NCBI RefSeq assembly: GCF_014640335.1
Contig: NZ_BMGT01000002.1
Location: 558,001-622,000 of the forward strand
Source: Edaphobacter dinghuensis
GTDB lineage: Bacteria > Acidobacteriota > Terriglobia > Terriglobales > Acidobacteriaceae
Reading direction: 5' to 3'
Length of the DNA stretch: 64,000 nucleotides
The position numbers were made by a program, and so were the translations under genes. This document shows positions 7,467-15,996 of the stretch, one piece after another. How positions within the stretch are numbered: position 1 is the first letter of the stretch; each line of letters starts with the position of its first letter. The notes under the pieces were generated by a model. The model saw nothing but the letters and a program-made list of their open reading frames with translations. It was not told where the DNA came from and made no database searches.

Positions 7467-8798
7467 ATGATGCAGGAGTTACTCCAACAGAAGCCAGAGA
7501 TCGCAGAGAGGTTCGGGGACCTGCATCCGCCATTCGCGGCGCAAGCTGCAGTGGTTGAGTCGAACCGCTGCCTGAATTGTTTTGACGCTCCCTGTACCAG
7601 CGCCTGCCCAACCCATATCGATGTGCCAAAGTTTATTAAGAAGATCGCCAGCGGCAATCTCCACAGCGCAGCGCTTGGCATTCTCGATGCAAATGTTCTT
7701 GGAGCGAGTTGCGCTCGTGTGTGCCCAGTTGAAGTTCTCTGCGAAGGAGCCTGCGTTATGCATGGCTTCAACGAACAGCCGATTGAGATTGGACGGCTCC
7801 AGCGATTTGCCATGGATCATTTCCATGCGCAGGGAGGCAGGCTGCCGCGAAAGTCGGATGAGAAGCGGCCTGAGAAGATTGCCTGCATTGGCGCTGGCCC
7901 TGCGTCCTTGGCCGCAGCAGCAGAGCTGCGGCAGCAAGGTTTTCAGGTAACCATCTTCGACAAGCGATCTCTGCCCGGCGGTCTGAATACCTATGGAATC
8001 GCGGAATACAAGCTGCCACTTACAGATAGCCTTCGCGAGATTGAGCTGATCAAAGACTTAGGCGTCCAGTTCCGATTGGGTGTCGAGATTTGTGGCGAAA
8101 ACTCACTCGCTGAACTCGAAGCTGAGTTCGACGTCATCTTCATCGGCGCAGGTCTTGGAGCAATGCATCGGTTGGCGATTCCGGGCGAATCTCATTCTGG
8201 AGTCATCGACGCTCTGCAATTTATCGAAGACTACAAGACGGGAAAGACCACTCAGATCGCGGGCGATGTAATTGTCGTGGGAGCGGGCAATACTGCTATC
8301 GATGCAGCCAATGCGGCAAAGCGGCTTGGAGCACGAAGTGTTTCGATTCTATATCGACGCACCAGAGAACATATCTCAGCATTTGACTTTGAATATCGAC
8401 AAGCCTTGCAGGAAGGTGTTCGCTTTCTCTGGTTGACGCAACTGATGGCGATTCACTCCTCTGCTATCGGCATTACATCCGTCGAATGTCTGTGCACGGA
8501 GATTGATTCCGATGGATCACTTAAACCCATCGACGATTCAACCTTCCATCTGGAATGCAACCTGGTGATTCCTGCGATTGGCCAGTCACCTCTGCTTGAG
8601 CTTCTGACTCAATGCCGCGATGTGCAGCTGGAACAAGGGCGAGTCGTAGTCGATCGCGCAACGGGTCAGACATCGAATCCGAAGTATTTTGCTGGTGGCG
8701 ATTGTGTCAATGGCGGACGCGAAGTGGTAGACGCGGTGGCAGACGGCAAGCGCGCAGGTATCGCTATCGCTCGTCTTCTGGAGGTGGCATATGTCTAA
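7467..8798 (+). CDS. preT: NAD-dependent dihydropyrimidine dehydrogenase, subunit PreT
   Basis: A 443-aa electron-input subunit of bacterial dihydropyrimidine dehydrogenase. It takes electrons from NADH and passes them to PreA to reduce uracil and thymine. The N-terminal domain has eight cysteines for two 4Fe-4S clusters (Cys35, 38, 43, 47 and Cys82, 86, 92, 96), as in glutamate-synthase small-subunit-like proteins. An FAD fold begins at GAGPASLAAAAELRQQG (about residue 142). A second Rossmann motif, VIVVGAGNTAIDAANAAKRL, comes near residue 270. Two in-frame ATGs occur at 7467 and 7470 behind GAGG. The 3' end overlaps preA by 8 bases, so the two are translationally coupled, as expected for a complex. 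Confidence 0.93.
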   Translation: MMQELLQQKPEIAERFGDLHPPFAAQAAVVESNRCLNCFDAPCTSACPTHIDVPKFIKKIASGNLHSAALGILDANVLGASCARVCPVEVLCEGACVMHGFNEQPIEIGRLQRFAMDHFHAQGGRLPRKSDEKRPEKIACIGAGPASLAAAAELRQQGFQVTIFDKRSLPGGLNTYGIAEYKLPLTDSLREIELIKDLGVQFRLGVEICGENSLAELEAEFDVIFIGAGLGAMHRLAIPGESHSGVIDALQFIEDYKTGKTTQIAGDVIVVGAGNTAIDAANAAKRLGARSVSILYRRTREHISAFDFEYRQALQEGVRFLWLTQLMAIHSSAIGITSVECLCTEIDSDGSLKPIDDSTFHLECNLVIPAIGQSPLLELLTQCRDVQLEQGRVVVDRATGQTSNPKYFAGGDCVNGGREVVDAVADGKRAGIAIARLLEVAYV

Positions 8799-10206
8799 GT
8801 ACAGCGTGAAACCAAATCTCTCTGTAAACTTTGCCGGCATCGAGTCACCGAATCCGTTCTGGCTGGCTTCCGCACCGCCGACCAATACCGGCGAACAGAT
8901 TATGCGGGCGTTCGATGCTGGATGGGGCGGCGCCGTGTGGAAGACGATGGGTGCGCAGGTGACGAATACTTCTTCGCGCTATTCGTCGATCAACTGGAAT
9001 GGGCGCCGAATGATGGGCTTCAGCAACATTGAGCTGATCAGCGACCGTCCGCTTGAAGTGAATCTGCGCGAGCTTGCTGAGGTGAAGAAGCGTTATCCGA
9101 AGCAGGCGCTCATCGCATCGCTAATGATCGAATCTACGCGCGAGGCTTGGCACAACGTTGTGCAGCAGGCAGAGGATGCTGGCGCCGATGGGCTGGAGTT
9201 GAACTTCGGTTGTCCTCATGGCATGAGCGAGCGTGGCATGGGATCGGCGGTCGGTCAGGTGCCGGAATATGCGGAGATGATTACGGCCTGGGTGAAGGAG
9301 AAGGCTCGAACTCCGGTCATCGTAAAGCTGACACCGAATATCACCGACATTCGCGAGGTGGCGCGAGCAGCGAAGCGCGGCGGAGCGGATGCGCTTGCCG
9401 CTATCAATACCATCAACTCCATCACCAGCATCGATCTCGATACGTTGATGCCGCAGCCGAATGTCGATGGCAGATCTTCGCATGGCGGTTACAGCGGGCC
9501 TGCGGTGAAACCTATCGCGCTGAATATGGTGCAGCAGGTGATGAGCGATCCGGAGGCGATGTTGCCGATCTCTGGAATTGGCGGCATCGCTACGTGGAGA
9601 GATGCCGCGGAGTTTATTCTGCTCGGTTCAGGCAGCGTGCAGGTTTGTACAGCGGTGATGCAGCAGGGTTATCGCATCGTCGAGGACATGATTGACGGCC
9701 TTGAGAACTGGATGTGCGAGAAGGGCTTTCAGTCTATCGAAGACTTTCGCGGACTCAGCCTGCCGAAGGTGACGGAATGGAAGGACCTAAACCTGAACTA
9801 CAAGGTCGTCGCACACATCGATGAGGCGAAGTGCATTGGCTGCGGCCTTTGCTACACAGCGTGTTGGGACGGAGCGCATCAGTGTATTCACGTCGATCGC
9901 GTGAGCGGGCAAATCGATGGGCCAATCGAGCTACATGCGAAACCTGTTGAAGTGGAAGCGGCCAGTCGAAGCAGCATTACAGTCACTCCGATTCCGAAGC
10001 TGGATGGCGAGAAGGCGCGTCAAGGTTATACAACTCCGCTTGCTCGCGTTCCTCGCGTGGACGAGACAGAGTGCGTTGGCTGCAATCTGTGTTCGCTGGT
10101 TTGTCCTGTCGATGCATGCATCACGATGGTTGAAGTGAAGACACATCTTCCTGCGGAGACGTGGGAAGAACGCTCTGCTGCTTGCCTGACAGGAGAGAGT
10201 TGCTGA
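8791..10206 (+). CDS. preA: NAD-dependent dihydropyrimidine dehydrogenase, subunit PreA
   Basis: A 471-aa catalytic subunit. Residues of about 1-320 form a dihydroorotate-dehydrogenase-like FMN barrel (GIESPNPFWLASAPPTNTG, NFGCPHGMSERGMGSAVGQ, VKLTPNITDI, ISGIGGIATWRDAAEFILLG). Two ferredoxin-like 4Fe-4S motifs follow: CIGCGLCYTACWDGAHQC and CVGCNLCSLVCPVDAC. This domain order is that of E. coli PreA and of the corresponding parts of mammalian DPD. With PreT it reduces uracil/thymine to the 5,6-dihydro forms. The frame overlaps preT by 8 bases at its start, and its TGA overlaps the ATG of the next gene. Four genes in close order make a complete reductive pathway. Confidence 0.94.
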   Translation: MSKYSVKPNLSVNFAGIESPNPFWLASAPPTNTGEQIMRAFDAGWGGAVWKTMGAQVTNTSSRYSSINWNGRRMMGFSNIELISDRPLEVNLRELAEVKKRYPKQALIASLMIESTREAWHNVVQQAEDAGADGLELNFGCPHGMSERGMGSAVGQVPEYAEMITAWVKEKARTPVIVKLTPNITDIREVARAAKRGGADALAAINTINSITSIDLDTLMPQPNVDGRSSHGGYSGPAVKPIALNMVQQVMSDPEAMLPISGIGGIATWRDAAEFILLGSGSVQVCTAVMQQGYRIVEDMIDGLENWMCEKGFQSIEDFRGLSLPKVTEWKDLNLNYKVVAHIDEAKCIGCGLCYTACWDGAHQCIHVDRVSGQIDGPIELHAKPVEVEAASRSSITVTPIPKLDGEKARQGYTTPLARVPRVDETECVGCNLCSLVCPVDACITMVEVKTHLPAETWEERSAACLTGESC

Positions 10207-11609
10207 TGGGCTTGCTGATTCAGAATGGAACGGTTGTTACCGCTGAAAAAACCTTTGCCGCCGACGTGCTGGTGGAAGGCGAAGTCATCAAAGAAGTGCG
10301 CGCAGGGATCTCAGCCAGCGGCCATTCCGTTGTCGATGCGGCGGGAATGCTGGTGCTTCCGGGCGGAATCGATGCACATACTCATCTCGATATGCCGTTC
10401 GGCGGCACGATGTCGAGCGATGACTTCGAGACCGGAACTCGTGCTGCGGCGATTGGCGGAACGACTACGATTGTCGACTTTGCTATTCAAGCCAAAGGGA
10501 CGAAGATGCGCGATGCACTCGACCTTTGGTGGAAGAAGGCCGAGGGTAAGGCTTGCATCGACTACGGTCTGCATATGATCGTCACCGATCTGGGCAGCGA
10601 TGCTGGCAAGGCTGGTCTCGACGACATGGACAGCATGGTGCGCGAGGGCGTGGCCAGTTTCAAGCTCTTCATGGCTTATCCGAATGTGCTGATGGCTGAT
10701 GACGCGACCATCTTCAAGGCGCTGCGGCAGACGGCGAAGAACGGTGCGCTGGTCTGCATGCATGCCGAGAACGGCAGCGTGATTGATGTCATCGTGCAGC
10801 AGGCGCTGGCCGAGGGAAAAACTGCGCCGATCTATCATGCGCTTACGCGGCCTACGCTTGCGGAGGCAGAAGCAGTACAGCGGGCGATTGCCATGGCGGA
10901 GATTGCGGGTGCGCCGGTTTACATTGTGCATCTCTCTTCCGAGGATGCTTTGAATCAGGTTCGCGAGGCGCGCGACCGCGGCGTTCCTGCGTTTGCCGAG
11001 ACCTGTCCGCAGTATCTACTGCTGTCGATTGAAGACAATATGAATACCGGCTCGTTCGAGGATGCCAAGTATGTCTTCACACCTCCGCTAAGGGAGAAGA
11101 AAAATCAGGCCAAACTTTGGGACGGCCTGAAGCATGACCATCTGCAGGTGGTTTCGACCGACCACTGCCCTTTCTGTTTTGCCGACCAGAAGGTGCTGGG
11201 GATCGACGACTTTACGAAGATTCCGAACGGTGGCCCGGGCATCGAAAACCGGATGCAGTTGATCCATCACCATGGCGTCAACTCGGGCAAGCTGTCGCTG
11301 AACCGGTTTGTCGAGATTACGGCTACCGCTCCGGCGCGAATCTTCGGGATGTATCCGAAGAAGGGGACGATTGCGCCGGGCAGCGATGCGGACATCGTGA
11401 TCTGGGACCCGAAGGCCGAGCTTACGATCAGCGCCGCGACCCACAACATGCGCTGCGACTACTCGATGTTTGAAGGGTATCGGGTGAAGGGTAATGCCCG
11501 GCAGGTGTTCTCGGCAGGCGAGTTGATCGTTGAGGGCGGCAAGTTTCTGGGCAAGGCTGGGAGAGGCAAATATCTGAAGCGTGAGCCGCGTGGTGGCGCG
11601 TGGCGCTGA
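10206..11609 (+). CDS. hydA: Dihydropyrimidinase (D-hydantoinase)
   Basis: A 467-aa amidohydrolase that opens dihydrouracil/dihydrothymine to N-carbamoyl-beta-amino acids; the same fold acts on hydantoins. The binuclear metal site is visible: His58 and His60 (DAHTHLDMPFGG), the carboxylated Lys153 (SFKLFMAYPN), His186 (CMHAENG), a later His in IVHLSS and the Asp in STDHCPF. The frame is open upstream to 10161, but the ATG at 10206 overlaps the preA TGA and follows AGGAGAG, so it is the start used. Length matches the family (about 460-500 aa). It is the last gene of the operon; no clear terminator follows before the repeat-bearing gap. Confidence 0.93.
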   Translation: MGLLIQNGTVVTAEKTFAADVLVEGEVIKEVRAGISASGHSVVDAAGMLVLPGGIDAHTHLDMPFGGTMSSDDFETGTRAAAIGGTTTIVDFAIQAKGTKMRDALDLWWKKAEGKACIDYGLHMIVTDLGSDAGKAGLDDMDSMVREGVASFKLFMAYPNVLMADDATIFKALRQTAKNGALVCMHAENGSVIDVIVQQALAEGKTAPIYHALTRPTLAEAEAVQRAIAMAEIAGAPVYIVHLSSEDALNQVREARDRGVPAFAETCPQYLLLSIEDNMNTGSFEDAKYVFTPPLREKKNQAKLWDGLKHDHLQVVSTDHCPFCFADQKVLGIDDFTKIPNGGPGIENRMQLIHHHGVNSGKLSLNRFVEITATAPARIFGMYPKKGTIAPGSDADIVIWDPKAELTISAATHNMRCDYSMFEGYRVKGNARQVFSAGELIVEGGKFLGKAGRGKYLKREPRGGAWR

Positions 11610-11637
11610 GGTACCCTCCCCCCTGTACTAGACTCGC

Positions 11638-11726
11638 AAAGTCTTCATTACAAAAGGTTTATTTTATAAAGTCTTCATTTCAGATACTTTACAGGTAAAG
11701 TATTGCTTATAAAGGATTTAGATTTC
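11638..11726. repeat. Degenerate ~30-bp tandem repeat, three units
   Basis: Units begin at 11638, 11668 and 11697 (periods 30 and 29). The first two share AAAGTCTTCATT exactly; the third begins AAAGTATTGCTT. Each unit also carries a second A-rich, TTTA-containing half. It lies just beyond the dihydropyrimidinase stop. Confidence 0.6.
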
Positions 11727-11933
11727 AGCAATTGCGTGCCGCGCCCTCATCCCCTTTTGATCCACTGCTTTTAGTTTAGCAATTGGATGGAAACTGATCT
11801 GCAATGTTTATGTCTTTTATTTTGTATGAGTTATGTGAGCTTTGGGCTTGACAGTATCTTTCGCTAGTTGTTAAGGAGATTAGAAGTGGAACGCACTTGG
11901 CGTACCTAGAAGCAAGTGCAAAGACAAATACAG

Positions 11934-12060
11934 GGGTCTCTCCACTTCGCTGCGCTTCGGTCGAGATGACGTGGATTGGGGGTTAAGAGGTTCTTTCCTC
12001 CAGATGTAGTTTGGGGATTCGAGCAAGACGCAGATTTCCTTCGGGAATGACAAACAAAAG
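11934..12060. repeat. Dispersed-repeat-like (REP-type) segment
   Basis: The stretch contains CTTCGCTGCGCTTCGG and TCGAGATGAC followed 80 bases later by TTCCTTCGGGAATGAC. Both resemble the short palindromic intergenic repeats common in acidobacterial genomes. TTCC..GGAA and TCTC..GAGA arms give imperfect hairpins. Only one copy is present in this window, so dispersal cannot be shown here. Confidence 0.4.
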
Positions 12061-12087
12061 GAACTTACAGTATCAGGCGGCTAGAGG

Positions 12088-13830
12088 CTAGAAGGTGAAG
12101 GCTAGGCCGGCTTGGAGTGCCCTTGGGGATTGGGCGAGGAAGAGAGTTTTGCCGTCGGCGGAGAGGAAAGGACGGTAGCCCTGGGCGAGCAGGTTGGTAA
12201 CGTCGACCGTGGCTTCGAGGCCGGGAGGCAGCATGTCGCCTAACTTGATCGCCTGCCGGAGATAGCAGCTGAGATAGGCCTGATCGCTGAAGGCGGCGTA
12301 GGGGTTGACCGCTGTCACCATGCGGGCGGGTTGCCAGCGATAGGCGGCACGGACGCTGGTTCCGCTGCGAAGCACTCTTCCCTTGATGGCGAGCGTTGCC
12401 GTCTGCGACGTCATCGGCTTGAGCGCGGTAGGCATGTCCTCCATGGTGAGAACATCTTCGTCCTTGGCCGTGAGCGCCGCGCCGGTGCTGTATTCGAGAG
12501 CCACCCACATGTTCGTGGTAAGCGGCTCAGAGAGCATGAGGTTCATGCCCTGGGTCTTATAACCAGCATTGAGGAGGCGGAAGCTGCCGGTGGTCTGGTC
12601 GGCGAGGACGCCGCCGATGGGCGATTCGTCGACCTCGGCGATGTCGGAGGGGCTGAGGGAGCCGCCGCCTTCGACCATGACCTGATTGAGCGAGTCGAGA
12701 TAGTAGGAGATCTGGACCAGGCCGGGGCCGAGTTTGCGGCCGATAGCGAACTCATGGTGCAGGCCGCTCTCGGTGCGCATGCGTCCCTGTGAGGTGACCG
12801 CGACCGGCATCTCCTGCTGCACGGTGTTGAGCCCGGCGTAGGATTGCAGGTCTCGCGAGGTTGCCATGCGATAGCCGATGGTCCACGACTCTGACGGATG
12901 AGTGGTCACCTTGAGGAAGGGCCGCGAGGCGATGAGATAGCCTGCGGTGTGGATGGCATAGAGGACTCCGCCCGCTTCGATATCGGCGAAGTCACCGATC
13001 TGCATCTTCTCGGCGCTGGCGAGCTGGAGAGTCTGAAGTCCGGGTGTGTTCTGCGAGCCGACCATCTCGGGATGGGACTGATAGCTTGCCACAAGGCGGG
13101 TGGAACCGGCAAAGCCGTGCTTTCGCTCGAAGCCCGAGGCGAGGTTCATAGAAGGCAGTCCCATCGACGGCCCGAGACCGGTGCCGATATCGCCGCGAAG
13201 AACCATGCCGGAGCCGTCGTCGAGGACACGATCGACCGTGATGACGTTGTGGATGCCTCCATTGGCGAAGCCGCCGTCGCCACTGCTGACAGCGGCACGA
13301 ACGCGAGAGGATGGCTTGCTGGACTCTTCGGTCACGCTGGAGGAGACGGTCATCACATTGCCGTCATCGGAGGCCATTCGGAGGATAGGACGGTTGACGG
13401 CGGAACGTAGCGTCCACTTCCAGTCGTCTCCCGGCTCGTCGGCCTTGCGGCGCTCGGCGGGGAGCCATGTGGTGGCGTCGAAGATGGTATTGAGGGTTAG
13501 GTTAACGACAGCCTGAGCGCCGGGACGAAGGCGGAGGTCGCCTCGCGTGGTGGGCATAAAGAGCGCAGCCGAGGCGCGAACCTGATATTTGCCGGGGATG
13601 AGCCGGGTGATGATGTAGCGGCCGTTAAGATCGGTAAAGGCGGTTTCGACAAGGGCGGAGTCTGTTGCCAGCACCTGAACCAGAGCGCCCATCTGGGCAA
13701 CGCCATCGGCATCGCGAACGACTCCTGTGACTGTGGCCCCAGGGCCAACAGCAAGGCACACCGATGCTGTGGACAGCATCAGAGCCAGAAGCGCGATCTT
13801 CACCTGGGATCGTTGCACAGCGTTTTGCAT
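12088..13830 (-). CDS. Secreted carboxypeptidase-regulatory-like domain protein with a probable outer-membrane barrel
   Basis: A 580-aa exported protein. Residues 1-28 form a signal peptide (LLALMLSTASVCLAVG). A carboxypeptidase-regulatory-like beta-sandwich follows at about 30-115 (VTGVVRDADGVAQMGALVQV, DLNGRYIITRLIPGKYQVRA). The remainder is rich in alternating strands and ends in the aromatic tail GLAFTF, whose terminal Phe is typical of barrels inserted by BamA. This domain order recalls the TonB-dependent-receptor-like proteins abundant in Acidobacteria, but it is shorter and I see no TonB box or plug. The gene is followed upstream on the same strand by the GWxTD protein, 134 bases away, so the two may be co-transcribed. 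No substrate can be inferred. Confidence 0.75.
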   Translation of the reverse strand: MQNAVQRSQVKIALLALMLSTASVCLAVGPGATVTGVVRDADGVAQMGALVQVLATDSALVETAFTDLNGRYIITRLIPGKYQVRASAALFMPTTRGDLRLRPGAQAVVNLTLNTIFDATTWLPAERRKADEPGDDWKWTLRSAVNRPILRMASDDGNVMTVSSSVTEESSKPSSRVRAAVSSGDGGFANGGIHNVITVDRVLDDGSGMVLRGDIGTGLGPSMGLPSMNLASGFERKHGFAGSTRLVASYQSHPEMVGSQNTPGLQTLQLASAEKMQIGDFADIEAGGVLYAIHTAGYLIASRPFLKVTTHPSESWTIGYRMATSRDLQSYAGLNTVQQEMPVAVTSQGRMRTESGLHHEFAIGRKLGPGLVQISYYLDSLNQVMVEGGGSLSPSDIAEVDESPIGGVLADQTTGSFRLLNAGYKTQGMNLMLSEPLTTNMWVALEYSTGAALTAKDEDVLTMEDMPTALKPMTSQTATLAIKGRVLRSGTSVRAAYRWQPARMVTAVNPYAAFSDQAYLSCYLRQAIKLGDMLPPGLEATVDVTNLLAQGYRPFLSADGKTLFLAQSPRALQAGLAFTF

Positions 13831-13964
13831 CCTGCGCGTCGACGGCTACTCCATATGGTGATTGCACCCGGTGAAAAGGGAGGGTGCTGTTTTACAGCCT
13901 GCCCGGCTATTGCCTATCGCCTGTTGCATCCGCGTAGGCATGGAGCCTGATGGTGCAGACTGCG

Positions 13965-15701
13965 CTAATCGACTACAAACGGTGCAGACTCTGCGATCTG
14001 CTGCTTGGTGATGCCATCGTCGACTTTGATGGTCACCTTATATTTGCCGGGCGCAAGGCTGGCGAGCGGCATGCTCTTTTCCAGTGTCACCTGATCCGCA
14101 TTCGGATTCGTCTTCGAGGTGAGTTCCTGCGTCTGCAACACGGTCTGGTTCGTAGCCGTGTTCACAATCTGGTACTCGATGGTAGCGTCGTTGTGCTTGC
14201 TCTTCTCGTCGATACCAAGGTTATAGACCTGCATCCAGAAGTTCAAATTCTGGGCGCGGTGGAAGGTGACCGGAACGCTCATCTCGCTGGGGACGCGGGG
14301 GCGGATGCGCGTATCGCCGATGACGAAGTTGCCTGCGCCGATATCGCGCGAGGGGACGTGCTCCATCTGGTCGGCCAGGATCAGCGAAGAGGAAGCGAGG
14401 TGGTCGTCGTCGTACTTGGGAACATTGATGCTGCGCTTCCAGCGACCGATGTGGTCGGGGCTGTTGACGTCCTTGATCGCGATATCGACCTTATACAAGC
14501 CGGGACGCAGCGGGAGCGCCTTCCAATAGACCGAGACGTTGTTCTGGGTGCGGGCGAGCAGTTCGCTGGGGACCTGAACGTTGACCGTATCCTCGAAGGT
14601 CTGGATGGGGCGGTCGTTGAGGTTGGAGACGCGGCCGAGGATGTTGACGGTGCCGGTGGCTACGCCGTCCTTGTTGCTGAAGGTGATGTCGCCGTTACGG
14701 ATTTGCAGGGTCAGGGGAACGAGGACGGTGTCGTTGGTGATCTTGACGTAGTCGGTGCGGACGCTGAAGAGGAAGGGCGGACCGGTCAGGATCTTGGAGG
14801 TCGCCATGAACGATTCGAGGTCCTTGAACTTGATGACGGGGGGAGCCATCAGCTTGGCGTACTGATCGAGACGGTCAAACTCCTTGCTCTGGTTCTGCGA
14901 GGACATGGGGCCGGTGCCGAGCTGCTCGAGGCCGCCGCCGGAGAAGCGGTCCGCCTTCTTGGCCTGTCCCTGCTCTTCGTAGAGGGTCAGACCGGCGCCG
15001 GGAACGTGCTTGAGCGCGTCCTTCTCGGAGCGGTCGAGGGTCATGTGGTAGTCACCGCACATGCAGGTGTCTACGAATTCGATGTCGATGTTGTCGCCGA
15101 TTCCGGCGAGGTAGCGGTAGTGCCAGACCTCAAAGGGGAAGGTCGAGGTCTCGCCGCCGCCCTCATCCATGGGGCGCTCGTAGTTGCCGCCGCTGGGGTG
15201 GGAGTCGATGCTGTCGGGCTTGCCGTAGGCGATGTAGATGTGGCCGCGGTCGGTCTTCCAGCCGGGCATGCCGGCAGCGAAGTGCTCGTTCGCATAGGCG
15301 ATGCGGGCGTAGTGCTCTTCTTTGTATTCGTTCTCGGGAGAATCAGGATTGGGGTTGCGGCGGAGCCAGAAGTTCTCGATGAAGGAGTCGCGCTCTTCGT
15401 CGTTGCTCAGGTTCTCGAACGCTTTGCGCTCCTGATCGGTGATGATCCAGCGAACGTCTTCGTCGAGCCACTTCTTATAGACGCCGTGCAACTCACCGCG
15501 AAGGGCCTTCTGCTGAGCGCGCTTCTCTTTGTCGGTCAACTGCCGCTTCAGCGGGTCAGGCTTTTCCACATTAGCAGGATTGGTTGTGGTTCCATCGACC
15601 GCCGGGAGAGGACTCGCATCCTGGGCCGGCAAAGCACTTACCCCCGCCATAGTCAAGAACAGAAAAGCTGTGACCGAAACAAGGCGTCGAGACGTATTCA
15701 T
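13965..15701 (-). CDS. Secreted GWxTD domain-containing protein
   Basis: A 578-aa exported protein. A signal peptide (MNTSRRLVSVTAFLFLTMAG, cleavage near LPAQD) precedes a GWxTD domain at about residues 50-200. Its hallmarks are the WIITDQERKAF core, FIENFWLRRNPNPDSPENEY and RGHIYIAYGKPD. The C-terminal half is beta-rich and repeats strand patterns such as LPLRPGLYKVDIAI and ASLAPGKYKVTIKV, suggesting tandem Ig-like modules. GWxTD domains are common in Acidobacteria and have no assigned biochemical role that I know. The frame is open to a TTG at 15728, but the ATG at 15701 starts directly on the signal peptide behind AGGAG (13-base spacing), so I prefer it. It lies divergent from the HlyD-like adaptor gene. 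Confidence 0.83.
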   Translation of the reverse strand: MNTSRRLVSVTAFLFLTMAGVSALPAQDASPLPAVDGTTTNPANVEKPDPLKRQLTDKEKRAQQKALRGELHGVYKKWLDEDVRWIITDQERKAFENLSNDEERDSFIENFWLRRNPNPDSPENEYKEEHYARIAYANEHFAAGMPGWKTDRGHIYIAYGKPDSIDSHPSGGNYERPMDEGGGETSTFPFEVWHYRYLAGIGDNIDIEFVDTCMCGDYHMTLDRSEKDALKHVPGAGLTLYEEQGQAKKADRFSGGGLEQLGTGPMSSQNQSKEFDRLDQYAKLMAPPVIKFKDLESFMATSKILTGPPFLFSVRTDYVKITNDTVLVPLTLQIRNGDITFSNKDGVATGTVNILGRVSNLNDRPIQTFEDTVNVQVPSELLARTQNNVSVYWKALPLRPGLYKVDIAIKDVNSPDHIGRWKRSINVPKYDDDHLASSSLILADQMEHVPSRDIGAGNFVIGDTRIRPRVPSEMSVPVTFHRAQNLNFWMQVYNLGIDEKSKHNDATIEYQIVNTATNQTVLQTQELTSKTNPNADQVTLEKSMPLASLAPGKYKVTIKVDDGITKQQIAESAPFVVD

Positions 15702-15755
15702 AAATAGGGCAGTGCTCCTGTTAACCAATCTGTATTGTAGAGCGGTTACTTCGCC

Positions 15756-15784
15756 GGTACAAGGGGTAGAATCCGCCTTGTACC
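15756..15784. promoter_or_regulatory. Inverted repeat between divergent genes
   Basis: Perfect 9-bp arms GGTACAAGG (15756-15764) and CCTTGTACC (15776-15784) are separated by 11 bases. It lies 55 bases upstream of the GWxTD start and over 200 bases upstream of the adaptor gene. An operator is more likely than a terminator because no gene ends here. Confidence 0.4.
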
Positions 15785-15996
15785 CTGCTATTATTTTCGG
15801 TGATCAACACACGACACAAAACACTTCCTGTTCTTTTGGGATAACTGCTACTCTTCTCTCTGCCTGATTTAGCCGCGTGGCTGCGCAGGGAAAGTTCGAC
15901 GGAACTGCTTATACCTCCTTTTCGTATGTTTCTCTGACAGGCCATTTTCCAAGTGCGCGTAGCCGGGGTTTGCCTGGTTTGCGAAAGAAAGCAGCA

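Larger units (their letters stand above)
11610..12087. other. Non-coding gap with repeats
   Basis: A 478-base AT-rich gap between convergent transcripts, far lower in GC than its neighbours. No open frame with a ribosome site was seen. It contains the two repeat segments listed separately and otherwise nothing recognisable. Confidence 0.7.

Noticed and set aside
13950..15707. A 585-codon plus-strand frame opposite the GWxTD gene
   Set aside because: Composition (Val/Asp/Gly runs) mirrors the codon bias of the real gene; no motif or start signal.
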